Assembly: GCF_902686445.1 (NCBI RefSeq)
Contig: NC_062219.1
Location: forward strand, 104,657,160-104,721,159
Reading direction: 5' to 3'
Length of the DNA stretch: 64,000 nucleotides
Source of the DNA: Sciurus carolinensis
Taxonomy: Eukaryota; Chordata; Mammalia; Rodentia; Sciuridae
Shown: positions 11,649 through 21,760 of the stretch, one piece after another
Position numbering within the stretch: the stretch's first letter is position 1
Layout: each line of letters begins with the position of its first letter
Translations under genes and position numbers: made by a program
The notes under the pieces: model-generated
The model's input: the letters and a program-made list of their open reading frames with translations, nothing else
What the model was told of the DNA's origin: nothing
Database searches by the model: none

Positions 11649-12927
11649 GTTTCTAAATATAACATCATTAGGAATCTGTCAGGGAGAAAACTAGATGGTT
11701 TCTTATTTGGTACACATAGCATTCATAGGTTTGTGATTCAGATCACAGATTATGAAATCAAGTGCCTCTCTCCACATTCTGAATCAACTTCTTCATAATG
11801 ACATATTTCACTTCCTTTAACCTTAGTCTTCCTGGTGAAAAAGTAGATATGGTAGAAGGACCTACTTCATACAATTTATTATGAAGAAATTAATGAGATA
11901 ATTCACATAATAACTTTAGCAGAGTACTCATCTCATATGGTATTCAAGAGCTCACATGCATTTTGCTTGATCAGTGCAGTATTTTTAAAAAAAATTATAC
12001 TTGGATTTAAATTTGATTGTTGTGGTTAAGGTAACCATAGGCCCTACCATTCTGTATTACTTACCCACAGACTGAATTGTTTCTTGTGTGAAGACATTTG
12101 AATTTGTTTTCATGGAATTGCTCAAACAACCCTTGTCATCATCATATCAGAGGAATTTCAATCTAATTGGAGAGTTCAACCAAGCAGAAATGCATATGAC
12201 TTAGTCAATTCTTCTCTTTATGTATTTGTATATTCAAGATGTGCCTATTTCATCAAGGGTCCCCAGTCACAGCATAGTGACAAAAATTGCTATCATTCAT
12301 TTACAATAGAATGAATGATTCACAGCTAACTAAAATATTCCCTACCAAACACACCAACAGCAATTCTTATATACAGCAGGCAAACCAATGAATGTTCTCT
12401 TTGACTAAGAGGAGAAAAGTTAGCATGCCAAATAAGACCTATCAAACCCTAAATACTGTGCCATTTCCTCATCTCTTACCATTTCCCTGAGTCATTCTTG
12501 TACTTCAGTCTGGCTTCCTGTTTTCTGTACCAACCAGTGGGTCACCTGTAGACTCCCAAGTCTGGGTCTTTGAACATTTAAGTTCCTTTGCCTGGTAATC
12601 TCTTTTCCTGGATACCCACATGACTTCCTAACTTACCTTTGATTTCTGGTGATCTTATCTAAATCTGCAACCATCACTATAATACTAAGCAAACTCTTCC
12701 TTCTCCCAACTTTAGTTTTCACATGGTACTTATTACAGCATTAGTATTCTATATATTTTACATATTTTTGGTTTTTAATTTTCTGTGTCTCCTGATAGAA
12801 TACAAATTCCACGGCAGCAAGGATTTTTGGTTTTCTGTCTTGTTCATTGTATTCTGAATACTTGGAATGACAAAAAATATGAAAAAATGTAATTACATTT
12901 TTACGAAATTAAATAATGTATGTCTCA
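11649..12927. other. intergenic, unassigned
   Basis: No gene is seen. One short perfect inverted repeat lies at 12292-12319 (9-bp arms, 10-nt spacer). 12460-12860 is AT-rich sequence with no clear family. Confidence 0.35.
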
Positions 12928-13366
12928 TGCTTTGGATCTGGAATGTCCCCCCAAATTTCATGTGTTGAAGACATGGTCCCTAATGTAGCAACATTCTAAT
13001 GTGGATCTTTGGGGAAATGATTGGTTTTAACCTCATCAAGGGTTAATCTGTTGATGGGCCATTGGGAGGTGATGGAGACTTTTGGAAGTGGGACCTGGAT
13101 AAAGAGAGTGGGTCCTTGGGATCATGTCATTTAGGGACTGTATATTGACCCAGGTCCCTTCCTGTCTTCTCCTTCTCCATTGCCACAGAGGCAGGCAATG
13201 TTTCTCTGGCAACCCTTCCACCATTGCGTTCTGCCTCAACAATATCCAAAAACAATGGAACCATTATTTCTGAAACCTCTGAAACCATGAGTCAAAGTAA
13301 ATCTTTCTTCCTTAAGTTGTTTTTTTCAGGTATTTTGTCACAGTGATGAAAAGCTTATCAACCCAG
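12928..13366 (+). mobile_element. MaLR-type LTR (MT/MST-like), near full length
   Basis: Starts tgctttggatctggaatgtc and has ttcatgtgttgaagacatgg and gatgggccattgggaggtga. An AATAAA-like region aaagtaaatctttcttcctt is followed by the typical end attttgtcacagtgatgaaa. The 68-codon minus-strand frame inside it is incidental. Confidence 0.78.
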
Positions 13367-13504
13367 TGAGGGAAGGTATAAAGGAGGTTCATGTGAAGAA
13401 TGAAGGATTTGGCCAAGGAGGAGCTCACTGAAAAGCTGTATTTAAGGAAAGATCTTAAAGAGGTTAGAGAATATTCAGGGACAAGTATTAAGGACAGAGA
13501 ATGT

Positions 13505-13923
13505 TAAGATCTCACATGGAAGCAAGCTTGGCAGGTCCCATACATATGGAACATTAATTCTAAAATTCTTCTGGAATTGCAAGGGAACCAGAAAATAAAT
13601 TATTTACTTTTGTTTTACAAAAAAATATTAACAAAGAAAAACAATGTGGAAGGACTCACACTTCCTCATTTCAAAACTACTACTTATGTAGTAGGAATTT
13701 AATACAAATAAGCAGTAATTAAGACTGTGGGTTTGGCATACTGATAAGTTCATAGACCAGTGAAAAAGAACTGAGAATCCAGAAATAAATTCTCATATGT
13801 ACAGATTTTCAGAAAGATAATGATGAAATTATCTAATGATGAAACAACAGTCTTTTCAACAAATGGAGACAGGATATGAATAACCACATACAGAATAATG
13901 AAGTCAGTTCCTTACCTCACACA

Positions 13924-13962
<39 letters not shown>

Positions 13963-14110
13963 TACTCAAAATGGATAAAATTTCTAAATATAAGAGCTAA
14001 ATTTGTAAAATCTTAGCATAAAGTATAGTAAATCTTTATAATCTTAGATTTGAGAAAGACATAGCCAACAATGAAAGAAGTGATTAATGATGCTTCTTGG
14101 AACAGGAACA
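13505..14110 (+). mobile_element. L1 ORF2 fragment with internal (CA)n
   Basis: Reads through the ORF2 region after the reverse transcriptase: ttctggaattgcaagggaac, aaggactcacacttcctcat, gaactgagaatccagaaata, acagtcttttcaacaaatgg, then actcaaaatggataaaattt. Many frameshifts and stops. An (AC)n run (13926-13956) interrupts it where ORF2 would read through. 5'- and 3'-truncated. Confidence 0.72.
13926..13956 (+). repeat. (CA)n microsatellite
   Basis: A run of about 15 AC units inside the L1 fragment, followed by a short TATACATA transition. Confidence 0.95.
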
Positions 14111-14834
14111 TAGAGGTTTCCACAAAGATGAACTTCTAAGGTAAATATATCATGCGAAATATGCAAAGATAGTATTTCCAGTTTTGTTTAGTATGAATAT
14201 TCAAGTAGAATGAAATAACCCAATTGGTCAATTTGTTAACCAGACACATAGTTTAAGAGAGCAATACCAACAAGTTGCCATATTGAAGAACCCTTCTGGT
14301 TCTCTGAACAGATGTCATCACCAATCAAGATTTTCTTCTGCAGTTTCACATGGTGTGGCATGTTAGACATTAATGATTCAAGGTGCCACACATTCCTGGC
14401 AATATCCCACCTAAGCCTGTTGCTGTCCAGTTGTAGTTCATTATTATGTTTCTGCTTGACTTATGGCTTACACTTAATTCCAAAGAACAGTCTAGAAAGG
14501 ATGGCATGAAAACTTGTCTGGTAAAAGGAGGAAAAAGAGAGACATTCCCATTTCATTACATCAATGTATGAGAAGAATTAAGTTCAATACTCTCAACTTC
14601 AGACCTCTGTACATATGATTTTGAGAAAACATACTTTTTGTAAATATTGTCTTATAAAGGTTTATCAATGCTGCATGAAAGTTGGGGTTTGGGAATGGGA
14701 GATTATGGTGAGAGTTTATGTTCTTCAGACACATATTGTAACAGCTGCAACTTTTCTATAGGAAAGTTCATTAACTTTCATCACCTCTGCCTCCCACATA
14801 GCCTAGCACATGGGCAGAAACCCTGTCACCTTAA
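14111..14834. other. intergenic, unassigned
   Basis: No gene or clear repeat is seen. Two plus-strand frames of 65 and 67 codons (14312-14509, 14647-14850) have no recognised domains and no splice-site support. Confidence 0.35.
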
Positions 14835-15000
14835 TTCAGTAGTTGTGTGATATTAAGAAAGAGACTCAACTTCTCTAAGTCTCAGTAAATTCCTGTGTAA
14901 AAGGGGAATGTTAGTTACATGAACTTTTTTGAAATGTTATGATGATTGAGTGGATTAATTCATACAAAGCACTGTATATGAGTTAATGCACAAAAATCCT
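14835..15000 (+). mobile_element. MIR SINE fragment
   Basis: Landmarks are gtagttgtgtgatattaaga, caacttctctaagtctcagt, ttcctgtgtaaaaggggaat, then atgattgagtggattaattc and a caaagcactgtatatg end. This is the MIR order from the core to the 3' side in plus orientation. Confidence 0.68.
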
Positions 15001-15179
15001 GCCTTCAAACTACTTAAATTAAAATAGAAATTAGAGAAAGCCAGTCATAACTCTATATTCAAACCAAAGTCTTATGAATCTATAGAATTTAACTACAACT
15101 CTTTTAACTTTCCCCAACAAGATAAAACATCAAAGTCATAAAAGAAGTAATTCAGTTACATAAAAATTTTAAAAAATGC

Positions 15180-15560
15180 ATGCATGCTGAAAGTAAAGCC
15201 AAAGGGGGAAAATATACAAATGGGAAATATTTGTAGAATACTCTCTAAAACATAAAGAGCTCATATAAATAAATAAGTTAACAACTCATTAGAAAAAATG
15301 GGGACGATTCATTAACAGAGAGTTACCCAAAATAAGAAATGCAAATGACTCTTAAGTATATAAAACTAGGCTCAAACTCATTCCAAATAAGAGAAATGAA
15401 AATTTAAACTACACAGACACCACTTTTCATTTGTCCAAGAGGTAATGAGTTAGTGGGAAACATTTTCATACACTGCTGATGAGAGCAAAACCTGATGTAA
15501 CTTCTAAGGAGGGAAAACTGACAAGATCCAAAAAATTACAAATATACATGCCATGTGACC
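15180..15560 (+). mobile_element. ancient L1M-like ORF2 fragment
   Basis: A sequence of L1 ORF2 C-terminal words: tttgtagaatactctctaaa, aagagctcatataaataaat, attagaaaaaatggggacga, aagagaaatgaaaatttaaa, ttttcatacactgctgatga. Heavily degraded. Confidence 0.58.
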
Positions 15561-15562
15561 AA

Positions 15563-15745
15563 CCCATTATTTTGTTGTTGTTGTTGTTTTGTTTTGCTTT
15601 GTTTTGTTTTGTTTTGTTTTGTTTTTAACACATTATATTTGAGACAGGGTCTCGCTGTGTTGCCCAGGCTGGCCTCCAACTCACATGTTTTCTTCTTCAG
15701 CCTCCTGGGTAGTTGAGACAACAGGGCCAGCATGCACCACAATGT
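15563..15745 (-). mobile_element. B1-type SINE, reverse orientation, with TTTTG repeat tail
   Basis: The T/G-rich run at 15571-15626 is the reverse complement of an A-rich tail made of CAAAA units. Then gagacagggtctcgctgtgt, tgcccaggctggcctccaac and cagcctcctgggtagttgag give the B1/Alu (7SL-derived) body. The minus-strand 68-codon frame here is SINE sequence. Confidence 0.8.
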
Positions 15746-16045
15746 TGTCTGTGAATTTTGAAATATTTTTTAGAAAATAATACAATTTGAAACAAATAGC
15801 TCATTTTATTACTTAACTCTGTGATATGATATAGCCAATATCACAAAGATATTGATTCTCTTAGCCTATTTTTAACCTTAATTCATTAAAAGACAGATTT
15901 GAATTTGACCTTCACTTGGCTGTTCATCTATGTGATACACAAAGCAAGAATTGTCCATATTGGGCAGGGAACAAGGGCACAGTCTTGCCGGGATATGGAA
16001 AAGAGATGCTATGTGAAAACGTTCTTAGGTGAGACAAAACCCCAG

Positions 16046-16135
16046 TTGGGCTAGGGGTGTGACTCAGTGGAAGACCACATACTTAGCATGCATGAGACCC
16101 TAAGTTCCACTGCCAGCATGAGAAACTAAAACCAA
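16046..16135 (+). mobile_element. ID-like (tRNA-Ala-derived) SINE
   Basis: Reads gggctaggggtgtgactcag, tacttagcatgcatgagacc, ctaagttccactgccagca, matching the tRNA-Ala head of ID elements with an A/C-rich tail. The variant internal promoter suggests an old copy. Confidence 0.65.
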
Positions 16136-16714
16136 AACAATAACCTAATCAGCTTCTCCGAAATCAACAAGTCTTGGGGAATTTGAGAGAGGTTCTATTC
16201 AGAAGTACTGATCTCAGAGCCCTTAGACAGTATGACCTTCTTTCCCAATGTTCTGTTTAACACACACACACACGTGTGTCCATACCAGTTATAAAATGGA
16301 AACGTGTCTCCTTTTGAGATTCACCACCCAAAATACATGACAACATAAAGTACCCAAGCTCAATTCATCATATCTAGGAATAACAAAAACATTTTAGGTT
16401 CATTAACAGCCAGAAGAGGCCCACCTGTGAGTTTTGAGTTCACTGTTACTGCGCATTGGCCAGAATCATTAAAACATAATTTAATTAATCTAAGATTTTC
16501 AAATAGCAAATATGTTACATTATTTTGCCTCTCACTATAAGAATGGTGACTATCATTTTCTAAAATGATCACATGATAATGATAATGATATTAGATCACA
16601 TGATCTGATATCTTCTGTTATTTAACTGTTTTGGTTTTCATTGATTCAAATTATATACTTGAAAAGACATCTGAAAAAGAAGAGATAAAATTCAATTGCA
16701 TGTATTTATTTAAA
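16136..16714. other. intergenic; short CA palindrome
   Basis: No gene is seen. A short CA run ends in a cacgtgtg palindrome near 16261-16279. A TGATAATGA repeat lies near 16575-16590. Confidence 0.35.
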
Positions 16715-17350
16715 TATGTTTACTTATTGCCAATAAAGGCCAGGAGCTATTCTGGTAATGAACAAGTCAAAGTCTCCACCCCCATGGTGTTCACATGTTA
16801 GTGGAGAAGGTAATCAGAAAACAAGCAGAGTAATGTCTGGTTGGGATTAGTTCTTTGAAGAAAAATACAGCAGAATGAGAAGACAGGCAAAGAAGGGGAG
16901 CCAGGTTAGAGGAGACACTATGTGGGCTGGAGTCCTCAGAGAAACGCTTCCTAAGGAAAAGACACTTGAACTGATACCTGAATGAAGTAGGGAGGAGGCA
17001 TTCCAGGAAGTGGGAGCACAGAATACAAAGGCCCTAAGGAAGAAATCTGTTGGATGGGCTCAAGAACCAGCAAGAATCCATTCAGATAAATTATAGAGGC
17101 CAAGCAGAGGAAAGCAGGGAACAAATTTCAAAGGACTTAGGATTCTCAGAATTCCAAATATGATGAGAAGTCACTGCAAGTTTTGATTAAGGAATTGACT
17201 TACATTGCTGAACATTATTTTGATAACAGACTATAAACAGGCAAAGGAGGAAACAGGAGATCAATCAGGAGGCTATCACAGTATTTGGGACATGCAATGG
17301 TGGTAACCTAGGCTAAGGTAGGAGCAGAAGTTGGGATGAATGCTGCCAAA
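16715..17350 (+). mobile_element. old dispersed repeat (L2-like), left part
   Basis: Contains a conserved series: ccaggagctattctggtaat, ccatggtgttcacatgttag, gaggcattccaggaagtggg, acaaaggccctaaggaagaa, ggaggctatcacagtatttg. I recognise this series as a widespread ancient mammalian dispersed repeat but cannot name its family surely. The series resumes at 18600 after a young L1. Confidence 0.5.
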
Positions 17351-17360
17351 TCTGTGGTAG

Positions 17361-18507
17361 TTTTTCATTGTTGTTTAATATATATTTTATTTATTTTTTT
17401 TTAATTTTATTTATTTTTATTTTTGCAGACTGCATTTTTATTCATTGTACACACATGGGGTACAACTTTTCATTTCTATGGTTGTACATGATGCAGATTC
17501 ACATCATTCTTGTGATCATATATGTACATAGGGTAATGATGTTTTTCTCATTTCACTATCATTTTCCTCTGCTTCCTCCCCTCTCCTCATTTCCCTCCTC
17601 ACAATCCAAAGTTCCTCTGTTCTTCTCTTACCTCCTCAACCCCCCTCATTATATATCAGCATCCCCTTATCAAAGAAAATATTTGGCCTTTGGTTTTGGG
17701 GATTGACTTATTTCACTAGCATGATATTTTCCAACTCCATCCATTTATCTGCAAATGCCATAATTTTATTCTTCTTTATGGCTGAATAATATTCCATTGT
17801 GTATATGTACCACAGTTTCTTTATCCATTCATCTATCAAAGGGCATCTAGGTTGGTTCCACAATCTAACTATTTTGAATTGAGCTGCTATAAACATTGAA
17901 TATTGGCTTAGGACCAGAATTCCTTAACAAGACTCCCAGAGCATAACAAAAGAAAGCAAGAATCAATAAATGGGATGGACTCAAACTAAAAAGCTTTTTC
18001 TCAGCAAAGTAAACAATCATTAATGAGAAAAGAGAGTCCACAGAGTAGGAGAAAATTCTTTCCACATGTACTTCAGATAGAGCACTAATCTCCAAAATTA
18101 ACTTTAAAAATTTTACACCAAAAATACAAAGAACCCAATCAAATAATGGGCTAAGGAACAGGGCAGACACTTCACTGAAGAACATATACAGGAGATCAAC
18201 AAATATATTAAAAATTCTCATCATGTCTAGTAATGAAAGAAATGCAAATCAAAACCACCCTAAGATTTCAACTTATTCCAATTAGAATGGCTATTATCAA
18301 GAACACAAGCAATAACAGGTGTTGTTTGAATGTGGGGAAGAAGACACACTCATACATTGCTGGTGGAGTTGCAAATTGGTGAAGCCACTCTGGAAAGCAG
18401 TATGGAGATTCTTTAGAAAACCTGGAATAGAACCACCATTTGACTCAGTTATCCAACTCCTCAGTATATATAAAGGACTTAAAATCAGCATATAGCAGTA
18501 ATGCAGC
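17361..18507 (-). mobile_element. 5'-inverted (twin-primed) L1
   Basis: 17361-17899 is minus-oriented: T-rich tail, squirrel L1 3' UTR, then the antisense ORF2 C-terminus (minus-strand frame 17708-17896 encodes FADKWMELENIML and SAIKKNKIMAFA). 17900-18507 is plus-oriented ORF2 and stops at acttaaaatcagcatatagc, immediately upstream of where the first block begins. This head-to-head arrangement is the signature of twin priming. A short possible duplication (tgtggta) flanks it at about 17353 and 18509. It has no intact ORF. Confidence 0.85.
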
Positions 18508-18599
18508 TTGTGGTATATTTTGAAGGTAGACTTTCTCTGGATTATGTTGAGCTGTGAGAAAAGAATGTAAATCAAGGATAGCCGCTCAGTTTTAAGCTG

Positions 18600-18850
18600 A
18601 GCGTCTGAATAAAAATTTATACTCTTAATTCAAACTAGGGAGTTATGCTGAAGATAAGGTTTGAAAATGGGTTGGAATGGAGAGTTCAGCATTGGATATG
18701 GTAAGTTTAAAATGCTTACTAAATATGTAGGTCCTTAAGTAGGCAGTTAGAAAACTTTGAACTTAAGATGAGGTCATGATTGGAAAGGTAAGTTGTGAAC
18801 TATATGTTGATCACATGATCTCTATAGAAAAGAATAAAGTTACATAGGTT
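18600..18850 (+). mobile_element. old dispersed repeat (L2-like), right part
   Basis: Words gagagttcagcattggatat, tccttaagtaggcagttaga and aagatgaggtcatgattgga continue the ancient repeat of 16715-17350, placing the twin-primed L1 inside it. Confidence 0.42.
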
Positions 18851-19384
18851 CAGCATGTCCTTTGGGAAATCTATGATAGACTGCAGCACCATCAATCATA
18901 AGATGTGGTGTGCACATAATTTAGTTGGAGAAAATTTTATTAACAAATAATTAAGATCATCTGGGACAAGAGCACAACCTCTCTAAGATGGATCAGGACT
19001 AAATCCCAGCTCCATATTTTTATAAACTACGAGGATTTTTTTCTTCAAAATCCCCTCTTATCTCAAACTTTCATTTACATATATTTAAAAATCAACAAAC
19101 GCATATGACTTCTTATCTGAGGCAGTTCTTGTTCTAGGTTCTGAGGTAAGTAGGCCTTGTTTCAGGAAGCTTGTAATTTAATGGACTGAAAGGAAAACAA
19201 TTAGTACTTTTTCCTTGGGTTTGGTGAGGAAGAAATGATGCTCACCATGCTGGCACTAAGTATCATAAGTACTAGTTTCTGTGTTGTCCTTTAAATGTGC
19301 ACAAAACATAAGTAATGTTTAGTCTACATTTAGTCTATGTGTGTAGCAACAAAGGGAAGTACCTTGAATTTAGAAAGACAATGA
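18851..19384. other. intergenic, mostly unassigned
   Basis: No gene is seen. 19100-19215 (cagttcttgttctaggttct, ttgtaatttaatggactgaa) may be another decayed copy of the same old dispersed repeat. Confidence 0.3.
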
Positions 19385-19580
19385 AAATGTAAAATTATTC
19401 AACCAAGCTAATAATTAGAGAAACATAAATTTTAAAATAATGAGATACACTCTTTTTCTTATCAATGCCTCCTGTTGGAAGCTTCTAGGACAATAGTCAC
19501 TTTCATCCACTGGTAGTTGATATATGCATTGTACAACTTTTCTGGAAGGCAGCGTGAATATTTGTCTTTAAATATATAAT
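19385..19580 (+). mobile_element. ancient L1M fragment
   Basis: Words aattattcaaccaagctaat, tgagatacactctttttctt and actggtagttgatatatgca, then tctggaaggcagcg, follow the order of the L1 ORF2 C-terminal region. Short and diverged. Confidence 0.45.
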
Positions 19581-19584
19581 TTCA

Positions 19585-19790
19585 GTTGGACATAGTGCAG
19601 CATAGTGCTGCACCCCTATAAATCTCAGTAGTTCAGGAGTCTGAGACAGGAGGATCCCAAGTTCAAGACCAGTTTCAGCAACTTAGCAGGACCCTAAGCA
19701 AATCAGTGAGACTCTGCTTCACCAAAACAAAACAAAACAAAACAAAACAAAACCCTGGGGATGTAGCACAGTGGTGAAGGGCCCCTGTTC
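19585..19790 (+). mobile_element. squirrel B1-ID composite SINE with internal (CAAAA)n
   Basis: The B1-like half has gcacccctataaatctcagt, ggagtctgagacaggaggat and caagttcaagaccagtttca. It is followed by a CAAAA expansion (about 19722-19753) and an ID-like half (ctggggatgtagcacagtgg). The copy is divergent and its 3' end runs into L2-like sequence. Confidence 0.75.
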
Positions 19791-19925
19791 CTTCTGCCTG
19801 GACACTCTTCTCTTTATACACACATGGTTGTCTCCTTCACTCTATGTGTAAGCTCGAAGCCAACTGCTCCAGAGGCCTGACTGCCCACCTGAAAGAGCAA
19901 TCCCATCACACACCCTGCTGGACTT
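19791..19925 (+). mobile_element. L2-like fragment
   Basis: The words ttccttctgcctggacactc, ttctctttatacacacatgg, gcctgactgcccacctgaaa resemble the 3' portion of L2. Short, with no coding capacity. Confidence 0.45.
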
Positions 19926-19983
19926 CTTTCTTTGCTCCTGAAAAAATATCCGGTAATAAACATGGAAAGTGTTTAAAGAACAA

Positions 19984-20129
19984 CAAATTGTTTAAAAAAA
20001 AAATCAGGCTTTGTTAATCACAATATAAATGTACCCAAGATGCCAAAGAATCAGCACAGCTCTGTAGTAAGAATGGTAACTTATTTCTCAACACAAACTC
20101 ACCTGGGAGTAGAGACAAGCCTTTCAGGG

Positions 20130-20166
<37 letters not shown>
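19984..20166 (+). mobile_element. short poly(A)-tailed retrosequence of unknown source
   Basis: About 145 bp of unrecognised sequence ends in 35 consecutive A (20132-20166). aaagaacaa occurs both before it (19975-19983) and across the tail junction (20164-20172), a possible 9-bp target-site duplication. The long pure A tail suggests a recent insertion. I do not recognise the parent RNA: the body lacks B1, ID or L1 landmarks. A 73-codon frame crosses it but includes poly-lysine from the tail and is unlikely to be coding. Confidence 0.45.
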
Positions 20167-20170
<4 letters not shown>

Positions 20171-21092
20171 AAAGCTAGGAGCTACTGATGTGTCTGTAAT
20201 TGACCTGCAGAGACATTTAATTTTGTATTGTTTTTTTAAAGCAACAGATATGGGAAGATAAATAATAATCAGAGCCTTTCATTTTTTAGTCTGAAAGACA
20301 GCTCTGTAGATAACACAAATTCCACATATAAATACTGAACATATGTTAAACTAAAATAAATACGTATTAACATTAAAAAGTAGAAAAATGAAAAAGAGGG
20401 GAAATGAATATTTGGAAACAGAATATAAGCATGCCACCTTTGCATTTGTTTTCTAGATAAGCGCCAATAAGACCTAAAGCCAATTTGGCTTAATTTACAC
20501 TATTTACCTTTTTCATCAATTAAGAAGAGAAGTGATTTGAAATATCAGTCCCTAGTAATCCTTTTCTTCATAAATATTAAAATGCCAGCAATGTTGAAAT
20601 AATTATGGCTGATACAAATGATTTTTGAGTTGCAGTTCATGACAAAAACCTTGAAGTTCTCTTCTCAGGTCAAATGCCCAATGGTCAAAGAGCATCCTCC
20701 CAGGAATTGGCATCTAATTACTATGATGATGTCCCCAGTATCAATGAAAAACAATGTTTATACCAGAGCTTCTGTAGTGACCTTCTTAGAGAAAAATAAA
20801 CACATTGCAGAGATCCCTAATTCACAAGCTATCATGTAATAACTGATGTTAAATAAACTTCAAAGGGACTGATTTGCTTTTATATAAGAATTAAATGGAT
20901 AGGTTACTTGGGAGCTCTAGCCAAAATCTCTCACTTTAAAGCCTTTTTTTAAAATAACTCAAGAATGACCATGAGTCAAGCCTCATTTCCACCCAGGGCA
21001 AATGAGGTCAGAGCGGGTGACCTGCAAATTTCCCACCAGCAAGGTCTACAGTTCTTAGGGAGGACAGTCCTACCTAATGACACACTTACACA

Positions 21093-21094
<2 letters not shown>
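20167..21094. other. unique-looking intergenic sequence
   Basis: No gene is seen. 20450-20560 (agcgccaataagacctaaag, catcaattaagaagagaagt) lacks repeat landmarks and could be constrained non-coding DNA. That cannot be judged without an alignment. Confidence 0.3.
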
Positions 21095-21129
<35 letters not shown>

Positions 21130-21134
21130 ACACA
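21095..21134 (+). repeat. (CA)n microsatellite
   Basis: About 15 pure CA units, then an interrupted tail. The 99-codon frame that spans it owes its THTHTH segment to the repeat. Confidence 0.93.
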
Positions 21135-21545
21135 AGCCATTCTTGAAAGCAGCCAAGAGAACTCTTCCTCTGCTCTAGGTACAGACTATTTTGAGTTTTA
21201 CACAGAGAACCACACCCTTCTCAGGAGCATGAGAAAGTACAGTAACATTGGAAGATCAGAGTAGAGAGCCCTTCTCCTTAAGGGCTGAGAAACAAGGGAA
21301 AGATTAGGACTAATCGGAATGGGGGTGGTTTCCTTAATAATATATATTACATTCATTATGATAATAAAACATTCCAGGAAGTAAGTTGGGAGGAAAGAAA
21401 AAGAGAAGAAACTCTCCCTCTCCCTCCACCTCTTGTGAAGGAAGCAGCACCGGCTCCTTGCAGAACGACAACCCTGAGGATACAGCAGTTGTCTTCAAAT
21501 CTGTGACCATAAAAAATCATTATCTCTGTGAAATACAGCAATTTG

Positions 21546-21760
21546 GGAGATAATCAAACGGTGACCAGGGGGCAGAGCTGCCAATCTGAAGGATTATGCT
21601 CCCGCGCGCCCGCCTGCGCCTGACCTTCCTGGGAGCCAGCTGTCGGCGCGGCCAAGACGCACCATCCACTTCGGGCACATTCATTAGGCTGCCTTCGGTG
21701 CATGAGCCATTTGCATAACACCCCGGCTTTCTTAATTAGTACTTCATTTCTCCCTTGACT
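21546..21760. promoter_or_regulatory. candidate regulatory element: CpG-rich, CTCF-like, octamer and TAATTA motifs
   Basis: A compact segment unlike its surroundings. 21601-21660 holds nine CpG and 21601-21725 holds twelve, while neighbouring kilobases have very few. At 21562-21575 the sequence tgaccagggggcag agrees with most positions of the CTCF core consensus. A perfect octamer in reverse (atttgcat, 21709-21716) and a TAATTA homeodomain-type site (21733-21738) follow. No repeat family is recognised. The composition suits a conserved enhancer or insulator, or a small CpG-island remnant. Function is inference only. Confidence 0.4.

Noticed and set aside
21601..21725. promoter CpG island of a gene
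   Set aside because: Too short for a standard island, and no open frame or first-exon structure lies next to it. Kept only as a regulatory candidate.
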